This document shows positions 1 through 6,800 of a DNA stretch of 6,800 bases, in pieces. Position numbers and translations under genes: made by a program. The stretch's first letter is position 1, and the number at the start of each line of letters is the position of its first letter. Source of the stretch: Wenzhouxiangella sp. (GTDB lineage: Bacteria > Pseudomonadota > Gammaproteobacteria > Xanthomonadales > Wenzhouxiangellaceae); the NCBI GenBank assembly GCA_007116585.1, contig SKIE01000289.1, positions 1-6,800 on the forward strand, given 5' to 3'. Below the pieces are notes generated by a model that was given only the letters and a program-made list of their open reading frames with translations, searched no databases and was not told the origin of the DNA.

Positions 1-41
1 CCCATGAAATTGATGTTGGTGTTGGCCTTGATGATATCCAT
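1..41 (-). CDS. secF: Protein translocase subunit SecF, N-terminal fragment (runs off the left edge)
   Basis: The reverse strand reads ATG then MDIIKANTNINFM before the window ends, so only 13 codons are visible. Position just after secD, and the 'NTNINFM' type start that precedes the first membrane helix in many SecF proteins, support the call. A good Shine-Dalgarno site, AGAGGA (plus-strand 50-55), lies 8 nt before the ATG and overlaps the secD stop codon, so translation of the two is probably coupled. SecF pairs with SecD in the inner membrane and uses the proton motive force to help pull secreted proteins through SecYEG. The fragment is too short for domain analysis; identity rests mainly on gene order, which is highly conserved. 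Confidence 0.88.
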   Translation of the reverse strand, partial: MDIIKANTNINFM

Positions 42-53
42 GGAAGCAGTCCT

Positions 54-1913
54 CTATATCGCCAGGGCCTGAACCCGCTTGCGCCGGCCATAGATCAGGT
101 TGACCACGCCGCGCGTGCCGATGATGGCGGTAAACATTGAGGTGGCGATGCCGAGACTCAGCGTCACGGCAAAGCCCTTGATCGGGCCGGTGCCGAACAT
201 GAACAGCACGATGGCCGCGATCAACGTGGTGACGTTGGCATCGGCAATGGTCGAGAAGGCTTTCTCGTAGCCGGCTCGAATCGCGGCCTGCGGCGTATTG
301 CCGTTGCGCAACTCTTCCTTTATTCGCTCGAAGATCAGCACGTTGGCATCAACCGCCATACCTACGGTGAGCACGATACCGGCGATGCCCGGCAGGGTCA
401 GGGTGGCGCCCAGCAGCGACAACAGCGCCACGATCAACACCAGGTTCGCGGTCAGGGCCAGGTTGGCCACCAGGCCGAAGACCCGGTAGTACACCCCCAT
501 GACCACCAGCACCAGGGCAAAACCGATCAACACGGAACGGAAGCCCTGGTCAATGTTGTCCTGGCCGAGGCTGGGGCCAACGGTGCGCTCTTCAATGATC
601 TGCATGGGGGCGGCCAGTGCGCCGGCCCGCAGCAGCATGGCCAGCTGCGTCGCCTCCGTGGCCGAGCCCAAACCCGTGGTCTGGAACCGGCGCCCGAACG
701 GCTCGCGGGTGACCGCCGCCGAAATGACTTCTTCAACCCGGCGGGTGGTCTGGACTTCCTCACCGTCCACCTCGCGCGTGTCCGGCCGGTGCTCGATAAA
801 GACCACGGCCATGCGGTTGCCGACGTTCTGGCTGGTGTGTTCCAGCATGCGCCGCGCGCCGACCCCGTCCAGGGTAACGACCACGTTGGGCTGACCGGTC
901 TGCTGGTCGAAGCCGGCCGCCGCGCCAATCAGGTTGTCGCCTGAAGCAATGACCGTACGAGACAGCAGAATGGGTGACTCGTCACGCTGGAAATACAGCC
1001 TGGACTGTGGCGGAATGCGTCCGGTGCGGTGGGCTTCGAAGGGGTCGTTCTGTTCGTCGACGCCGCGATACTCAATGGTCGCGGTCGAGCCGAGCACGCG
1101 CTTGGCCTCGGCGGTGTCCTGCACGCCGGGCAACTGAACAACAATACGATCAGCCCCCTGCTGCTGAATAATGGGCTCGGACACGCCCAACTCGTTGACC
1201 CGGTTGCGCAGTGTGGTGATGTTCTGGCGCAACGCGGTCTGCTGCAGGTCCTGCAGCACGCTCTCGTCAATGCTTGCGCGGATATTGAAAGTTTCGCTGC
1301 CGTCCCGCGCCTCGACAATCAACTCGTCGAGTTCGCGCTCGATCAGGCGCATGGCGTTATCACGATCTTCAGGCGTCCTGAGTTCGGCCACGATATGGTT
1401 GCGGTCCATGCGCACCGAGCGATAACGGATGTTGCCCTGCCGCAGCACGGTGCGAATGTCGCTGACAAAACGCTCAAGCTGCTGGGTGCGGGCAGCGTCC
1501 ATATCGACCTGCATCAGAAAATGCACGCCACCCTGCAGATCCAGACCCAGGACCATCGGCTCGGCCTGTATTGCGCGCAGGAACCCCGGCGTCGAGGGGG
1601 CCAGGTTCAGGGCCACCACGTAGTCTTCGGCCAGCGAGTCGCGCAGCACGTCGGCCGCGCGCGCCTGGCGGTCCGGATTGTCCAGACGCACAAGCAGCCG
1701 CTGCGGTTCGAAATCGATCGTGCCGTGCTCGATATCGGCCGAGGCCAGGATGTTCTCGATCCGGGTTGGTAGGTCAGCCTCGAGCTCGAACCCGCGCAGG
1801 GAAGAGACCTGCACCGCGGGATCGTCACCGAACAGGTTCGGCAAGGCGTAAATGATGCCGACACCGAGAGCGATGATCAGCAGCGCGTACTTCCAGGGCG
1901 GGAATCGGTTCAT
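54..1913 (-). CDS. secD: Protein translocase subunit SecD
   Basis: This 619-residue protein matches the length of E. coli SecD (about 615). SecD with SecF assists SecYEG-dependent export, driving late steps of translocation with the proton gradient. Visible parts, in order: a short cytoplasmic N-terminus and first membrane helix (about 8-25); a large periplasmic P1 domain with the GLDLQGG motif at 123-129 and LRNRVNELGVSEP at 235-247; the TVGPSLGQD motif at 444-452; then five membrane helices from about 458 to 605. The GMAVDANVLIFERIKEE motif at 518-534 holds Asp522, equivalent to the Asp implicated in proton passage (E. coli D519), and GTGPIKGFAVTL follows at 574-585. The start MNRFPPWKYALL is the usual one for gammaproteobacteria; the Shine-Dalgarno site before it is weak. 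It lies 41 bp after yajC and 12 bp before secF. All key motifs are intact. Confidence 0.98.
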   Translation of the reverse strand: MNRFPPWKYALLIIALGVGIIYALPNLFGDDPAVQVSSLRGFELEADLPTRIENILASADIEHGTIDFEPQRLLVRLDNPDRQARAADVLRDSLAEDYVVALNLAPSTPGFLRAIQAEPMVLGLDLQGGVHFLMQVDMDAARTQQLERFVSDIRTVLRQGNIRYRSVRMDRNHIVAELRTPEDRDNAMRLIERELDELIVEARDGSETFNIRASIDESVLQDLQQTALRQNITTLRNRVNELGVSEPIIQQQGADRIVVQLPGVQDTAEAKRVLGSTATIEYRGVDEQNDPFEAHRTGRIPPQSRLYFQRDESPILLSRTVIASGDNLIGAAAGFDQQTGQPNVVVTLDGVGARRMLEHTSQNVGNRMAVVFIEHRPDTREVDGEEVQTTRRVEEVISAAVTREPFGRRFQTTGLGSATEATQLAMLLRAGALAAPMQIIEERTVGPSLGQDNIDQGFRSVLIGFALVLVVMGVYYRVFGLVANLALTANLVLIVALLSLLGATLTLPGIAGIVLTVGMAVDANVLIFERIKEELRNGNTPQAAIRAGYEKAFSTIADANVTTLIAAIVLFMFGTGPIKGFAVTLSLGIATSMFTAIIGTRGVVNLIYGRRKRVQALAI

Positions 1914-1954
1914 TCCGTTACAGTCTCAAAATCGGTGAAGGGCTGGATTCGGGC

Positions 1955-2287
1955 TCAGCCGGCCGAGTCCATGGTGCCTTTGGGCACAACCTGGGCGACC
2001 GAATGACGCTGGAGCTTGATGACCACATCGTCGGCCAGCTTGACCGAGACAAACGAATCGCCGACCTCGGTGATCTTGCCCAGCAGGCCGCCGGCCGACA
2101 CCACTTCGTCACCCACCGATAGACCCGCGACCAGCTCGCGATGTTCCTTGTTGCGCTTCATCTGCGGGCGAATCAGCAAAAACCAGAAAATCACCACGAT
2201 CAGAATCAGCGGAATCAGGCTGCCCCAGATACTGGGTTGCTGGGCGGCGGCATCCTGCGCCATGGCGCTGGCAATCAGAAAATCCAT
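1955..2287 (-). CDS. yajC: Sec translocon accessory complex subunit YajC
   Basis: A 110-residue single-pass membrane protein, the usual size for YajC, which associates with SecD and SecF around the SecYEG channel; its precise job remains unclear and it is dispensable in E. coli. One strongly hydrophobic helix spans about 22-39 and ends in the family hallmark LLIRPQMKRNKEH (37-49). A small beta-rich cytoplasmic domain follows, with GDEVVSAGGLLGKI at 59-72 and a conserved-type pattern of short strands to about 101. The ATG is preceded by a clear Shine-Dalgarno GAGGAC (2294-2299 on the plus strand) with about 6-7 nt spacing, which fixes the start. A promoter candidate lies about 75-105 bp upstream of the start codon, so this gene probably opens its own transcription unit with secD and secF. 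Confidence 0.97.
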   Translation of the reverse strand: MDFLIASAMAQDAAAQQPSIWGSLIPLILIVVIFWFLLIRPQMKRNKEHRELVAGLSVGDEVVSAGGLLGKITEVGDSFVSVKLADDVVIKLQRHSVAQVVPKGTMDSAG

Positions 2288-2420
2288 AGGGTCGTCCTCA
2301 ACCGGTTAACTTGAATGCAAATATGGGAAGTGGGGGCAGATTGCGTCCGCCGCAACCTTTCATTATCACACAAGAATCAGACCGGCACCAACCGCACCGT
2401 GGTTCCAGTTGAACCCAATC
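2288..2420 (-). other. tgt-yajC intergenic region / yajC leader
   Basis: This 133-bp gap contains no credible gene. Reading in the direction of yajC, it holds: a small 5-bp inverted repeat GGTTC/GAACC just after the tgt stop (2401-2415), without a T tract and so not a convincing terminator; an extended -10 promoter candidate (2362-2391); a 5-bp hairpin TTGCG/CGCAA (2341-2355) near the predicted transcript start; and the yajC ribosome binding site. The lack of a clear terminator suggests some readthrough from queA-tgt into yajC-secDF; that is inference. Confidence 0.6.
2362..2391 (-). promoter_or_regulatory. Candidate extended -10 sigma-70 promoter for yajC-secD-secF
   Basis: On the minus strand TTGGTG (plus-strand 2386-2391) is followed after 18 bp by GATAAT (2362-2367), and the three bases before the -10 box are TGT, giving the extended -10 form TGnGATAAT. 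The -10 matches the consensus at five of six positions, the -35 at three of six. Transcription would begin around 2354-2357, leaving a leader of about 70 nt before the yajC ATG. No transcript data are available here; the call rests on sequence match and position. Confidence 0.55.
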
Positions 2421-4546
<2,126 letters not shown>

Positions 4547-4656
4547 CGGGCAGATTAGCGGCTACGGATAAACAAGGACCGGTGGGGAGGCGCAATGGTA
4601 CTCTCTTTATGGTTATCGAAACCCCGTCTAGCGCAACCCAGGGAGCTTGCTAGTCA
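4547..4656. promoter_or_regulatory. Divergent intergenic region between queA and the kynureninase gene
   Basis: This 110-bp gap must hold promoters for queA (leftward) and the kynureninase gene (rightward), since the genes point away from each other. I see no strong -35/-10 pair in either direction. The best rightward -10-like element is TATGGT at 4608-4613, without a matching -35; leftward, TTGCGC with 17 bp to TTTATC is weak. The absence of good matches could mean activator-dependent promoters. The A+T-richer stretch at about 4597-4620 is the likeliest promoter core. Confidence 0.4.
4628..4653 (+). repeat. Inverted repeat enclosing the kynureninase ribosome binding site
   Basis: CTAGC (4628-4632) and GCTAG (4649-4653) form an inverted repeat; allowing a 2-nt bulge, AA and TT extend the arms to 7 bp. 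The intervening bases include the Shine-Dalgarno AGGGAG (4640-4645), 11 nt before the ATG. It could be a protein operator or a weak hairpin placing the binding site in a loop. A short repeat such as this can arise by chance. Confidence 0.35.
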
Positions 4657-5904
4657 ATGACCGTAATCCAGACCGACACTGCACCGGGCCAGCTCCGCGA
4701 CCGCTTCCGTATTCCGCGCGGCCCCGGCGGAGAGGACAGCCTGTACCTGGTAGGCAACTCGCTGGGCGCGCAACCGGTCAGCGCGGCGGATGCGGTCAAT
4801 GCGCAACTGGAGCGCTGGGCACAGCTCGGCGTGGTCGGGCACTTCGATGGCCCGACACCCTGGCTGGAGTTCCACAGACTCGGCGTGGATACACTGGCTG
4901 ATCTGGTCGGCGCCAAACGCCACGAAGTCGTGGCCATGAACACGCTGACAATCAATCTCCATCTGATGATGTCGAGTTTTTTTCGCCCCGCTGGCCAACG
5001 GCGGCGCATCCTGATGGAGCGCGGCGCGTTTCCGTCCGACCGCTACGCTGTCGTCTCCCAGCTTCAGTGGCGCGGCATGGACCCGCAGCACGACCTGGCC
5101 GAACTGGCGCCACGCCGGGACCGTCTGCTGCATGAGGAAGACCTGGAAGACTACCTCGAGCGCTACGGCGATCAGGTCGCGCTGGTGCTGTGGCCCGGTG
5201 TGCAGTACGCGACCGGGCAGGTTTTTGATCTGGCACGGATTGCACGGGCCTGTCGCAAGGCTGGTGCCGTATTCGGCCTTGACCTGGCTCACGCGGTCGG
5301 CAACGTGCCGCTGGACCTGCACGATATCGGCGCGGACTTTGCCGTCTGGTGCAGCTACAAGTATCTCAACTCGGGGCCGGCAGCCGTGGCCGGTTGTTTT
5401 GTCCATGAGCGCCATCGGGACTTTGACGGACCGCGGCTGGCCGGGTGGTGGGGACATGATGAACACAGCCGCTTCCGCATGGGCCCGGATTTCAAGCCCA
5501 TGCGCGGTGCCGAAGGCTGGCAGATTTCAGAGCCGCCCATCCTGACGCTGGCACCGCTGTGGGCTTCGCTGGAGATCTTCGCCGAGGCCGGGGGTGTTTC
5601 GGCCCTGCGCAAGCTCTCGCTGGAGCTGACCGGGCATCTGGCCCACAGCGTTCAGGAAAAACTTGGCGACCGGATCGAAATCCTGACCCCGCTGGAACCG
5701 CATCGCCGCGGCTGCCAGCTATCGCTGCGGGTCAGGGCCGGCCGGGAGCCGGGTTTGCGCCTGTTCGAGCGGCTGGAGGCACGCGGCGTGATCTGCGACT
5801 GGCGCGAACCCGACATCATCCGCGCAGCACCCGTGCCCTTGTACAACACGCTGGAAGAAGTCGACCGACTGGTCGAGCTGATGGACAAGCTGCTCGAGGC
5901 TTAA
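4657..5904 (+). CDS. kynU: Kynureninase (PLP-dependent L-kynurenine hydrolase)
   Basis: A 415-residue fold-type I PLP enzyme that cleaves L-kynurenine to anthranilate plus alanine, or 3-hydroxykynurenine to 3-hydroxyanthranilate plus alanine, in tryptophan breakdown or NAD synthesis from tryptophan. Family motifs: YLVGNSLG (30-37), GHFDG with His62, NTLTINLHLMMSSFF (95-109), AFPSDRYAVVSQL (124-136), DLAHAVGN with Asp209 and His212, WCSYKYLNSG with Tyr234 and the PLP lysine Lys235, AGWWGHD (262-268), GWQISEPPIL (287-296) and RAAPVPLYN (389-397). The start is fixed by an in-frame TAG two codons upstream and AGGGAG at 4640-4645. Aligned by eye and from memory with the human enzyme, His62 equals His102, while Glu292 replaces Asn333. 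No other kynurenine-pathway gene is in the window. A VTT membrane protein gene follows after 11 bp. Confidence 0.95.
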   Translation: MTVIQTDTAPGQLRDRFRIPRGPGGEDSLYLVGNSLGAQPVSAADAVNAQLERWAQLGVVGHFDGPTPWLEFHRLGVDTLADLVGAKRHEVVAMNTLTINLHLMMSSFFRPAGQRRRILMERGAFPSDRYAVVSQLQWRGMDPQHDLAELAPRRDRLLHEEDLEDYLERYGDQVALVLWPGVQYATGQVFDLARIARACRKAGAVFGLDLAHAVGNVPLDLHDIGADFAVWCSYKYLNSGPAAVAGCFVHERHRDFDGPRLAGWWGHDEHSRFRMGPDFKPMRGAEGWQISEPPILTLAPLWASLEIFAEAGGVSALRKLSLELTGHLAHSVQEKLGDRIEILTPLEPHRRGCQLSLRVRAGREPGLRLFERLEARGVICDWREPDIIRAAPVPLYNTLEEVDRLVELMDKLLEA

Positions 5905-5915
5905 GGCGCCATTGC

Positions 5916-6635
5916 ATGCCTGCGCCTTCCCGGCCCGTGTGGTGGCGATCCGGCGAGATGCTCGGTGCTATCGGGCTGGTGGCAGCGCTGGCCGCCGCGG
6001 CCTGGTTCGGCATGGATCACGTGTTCGACTGGCTGGACCGGCTCGACCGCCTGGTTCAGCGGCACTACTGGATCGCCCTGCTGGTCTTTGCCATCAGCTT
6101 TATCGGACTGATCCTCACCACCCTGCCCGTGGGTACGGTGTTTTGCCTGGCCGGCGGCTATTTCTTCGGGCTGACCGTTGGCGCGGCCACGGCACTGCTG
6201 GCCGGCACGATCGGGGCTTTGCTGACCTTCCTGCTCATCCGCCGCGCTGCGGCCCAAAGGTTCCGATCGCGCTACGATCAGGGGCAGTTGGGTCACTGGG
6301 TCCGCGTACTGGAGCGCGATGCCACCTGGTACCTGATTTTGCTGCGCATCATTCCCATCGCACCATTTTTCATCGTCAATGCCGCCGCCGCGCTCACCAA
6401 CATTAGAGCAGCGCATTTCACAATGGCCACCGGGGTGGGCCTGATCCCGACCACCGTGCTTTATGCGACCGTCGGGCGCGGACTGGACGGCATTGAAGAT
6501 GCCCGAGAGCAAGCCGGGCCAGCCTTGTTGCTGGAACCGGCGATCGGATTGCCGCTGCTGGGATTGGGGCTGATCCTTCTGGTGAGCTGGTGGTGGCACC
6601 ACCGCCTGCGGCACTCACGGCCGCGGGCGAGATGA
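5916..6635 (+). CDS. DedA/VTT-family (TVP38/TMEM64-like) inner membrane protein
   Basis: A 239-residue polytopic membrane protein of the VTT (SNARE-associated) superfamily, whose members have been linked to lipid flipping and envelope maintenance; the exact substrate of this one is unknown. Hydrophobic segments lie at about 15-33, 51-70, 73-86 (re-entrant type, GTVFCLAGGYFFG), 87-108, 138-160, 170-187 and 205-226. The family signatures are the glycine-rich GTVFCLAGGYFFG at 73-85 and LLRIIPIAPFFIVNAAAALTN at 142-162, which carries Arg144, Pro147, Pro150 and Asn155 of the R-x-x-P-x-x-P-F-x-x-x-N pattern, then GLIPTTVLYATVGRGLD (175-191). The ATG at 5916 follows AAGG (5903-5906) by 9 nt; that site overlaps the kynureninase stop, suggesting a shared transcript. 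The frame stays open upstream over the kynureninase gene, but that part is only a shadow. The C-terminus is basic (WWWHHRLRHSRPRAR), fitting a cytoplasmic end. Confidence 0.88.
   Translation: MPAPSRPVWWRSGEMLGAIGLVAALAAAAWFGMDHVFDWLDRLDRLVQRHYWIALLVFAISFIGLILTTLPVGTVFCLAGGYFFGLTVGAATALLAGTIGALLTFLLIRRAAAQRFRSRYDQGQLGHWVRVLERDATWYLILLRIIPIAPFFIVNAAAALTNIRAAHFTMATGVGLIPTTVLYATVGRGLDGIEDAREQAGPALLLEPAIGLPLLGLGLILLVSWWWHHRLRHSRPRAR
6603..6629 (+). terminator. GC-rich hairpin at the end of the VTT gene (possible 3'-end structure)
   Basis: CGCCTGCGGC (6603-6612) and GCCGCGGGCG (6620-6629) can form a 10-bp stem with one G-U pair and a 7-nt loop, entirely inside the last codons of the VTT gene. A second hairpin, GGTGGT/ACCACC with a 3-nt loop (6589-6603), abuts it. 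On the opposite strand the wobble becomes an A-C mismatch, so the plus transcript forms the better stem. No T tract follows in either direction, so this is not a standard intrinsic terminator; it may protect or pause the 3' end, or merely reflect codon choice in GC-rich DNA. Confidence 0.3.
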
Positions 6636-6639
6636 TGCC

Positions 6640-6800
6640 TCAGGGACAATCCAGCCGGGTCGAGAGCTTTTCGATCGGTACTTCGATCAGAATGGATTCT
6701 TCCAGCGGAGGCCGCGAGACGAATTCGAGCATTTCGGTGCCGCGGTCTTCGCTGTCATAGCTTCGCGAGTACACACCCACCACCTCCGAACTGACCTCAG
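6640..6800 (-). CDS. Unrecognised protein, C-terminal 52 residues (runs off the right edge)
   Basis: The minus strand is open from the right edge to a TGA at 6640-6642. The translated tail begins EVSSEVVGVYSRSY, continues DSEDRGTEMLEFVSRPP and LEESILIEVPIEKLS, and ends TRLDCP. The codon choice (mostly G or C at third positions), mixed charged and hydrophobic make-up and predicted strand-like stretches look like real protein; the other two minus-strand frames are broken by stops within this stretch. It is acidic, with no membrane helix, and has a cysteine next to last. I do not recognise the family. Its stop lies 4 bp from that of the convergent VTT gene, a tight tail-to-tail arrangement. The upstream portion is needed to identify it. 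Confidence 0.7.
   Translation of the reverse strand, partial: EVSSEVVGVYSRSYDSEDRGTEMLEFVSRPPLEESILIEVPIEKLSTRLDCP

Noticed and set aside
1029..1772. Long plus-strand open frame (247 codons) opposite secD
   Set aside because: It lies wholly antisense to secD, whose motifs are unmistakable; GC-rich genes commonly leave the opposite strand open. The translation shows no recognisable family or organised hydrophobic pattern.
2300..2307. AACCGGTT palindrome just upstream of the yajC ribosome binding site
   Set aside because: Only 8 bp and without extended symmetry; expected by chance and not supported as an operator.
2401..2415. GGTTC/GAACC inverted repeat just after the tgt stop as a terminator
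   Set aside because: The stem is only 5 bp, and no T tract follows on the minus strand.
4654..5466. Minus-strand open frame of 270 codons opposite the kynureninase gene
   Set aside because: A shadow of a well-supported gene, with no family signature.
5559..5915. In-frame upstream extension of the VTT gene over the end of the kynureninase gene
   Set aside because: The extension is Arg/Pro/Gly-rich out-of-frame kynureninase sequence. The ATG at 5916 has its own ribosome binding site and is followed after a short polar stretch by the first membrane helix.

Overview
The window reads as a chromosomal segment of a GC-rich gammaproteobacterium. It contains five complete protein genes and two genes cut by the window edges. 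The left two thirds, on the minus strand, carries the conserved block queA-tgt-yajC-secD-secF, in the same order as in Escherichia coli and most gammaproteobacteria. The protein sequences are clearly gammaproteobacterial. The kynureninase next door would suit a lineage near the Xanthomonadales/Wenzhouxiangella group, but that placement is inference, not something the sequence proves.

Layout: the first 13 codons of secF sit at the left edge (minus). Then come secD (54-1913), yajC (1955-2287), tgt (2421-3530) and queA (3527-4546), all minus. QueA and Tgt act in queuosine tRNA modification; YajC, SecD and SecF form the accessory membrane complex of the Sec translocon. tgt overlaps queA by four bases. 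The 133-bp gap between tgt and yajC holds a good extended -10 promoter, so the Sec half probably has its own transcription start besides any readthrough from queA-tgt. A 110-bp divergent intergenic region (4547-4656) separates this block from a plus-strand pair: a kynureninase gene (4657-5904) and a DedA/VTT-type membrane protein gene (5916-6635), 11 bp apart and probably co-transcribed. The right edge holds the last 52 codons of an unrecognised minus-strand gene, convergent with the membrane protein gene and separated from it by 4 bp.

No mobile element, CRISPR array, tRNA or rRNA was seen, and nothing here looks like a new multi-gene system. The points most worth a second look are local. The kynureninase has Glu where the human enzyme has its substrate-contacting Asn. 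An RBS-enclosing inverted repeat lies just upstream of that gene. queA lacks a visible Shine-Dalgarno site. The yajC promoter would start a transcript directly on a small hairpin. A strong GC hairpin lies at the convergent gene junction. The tail of the unknown right-edge protein remains unidentified.
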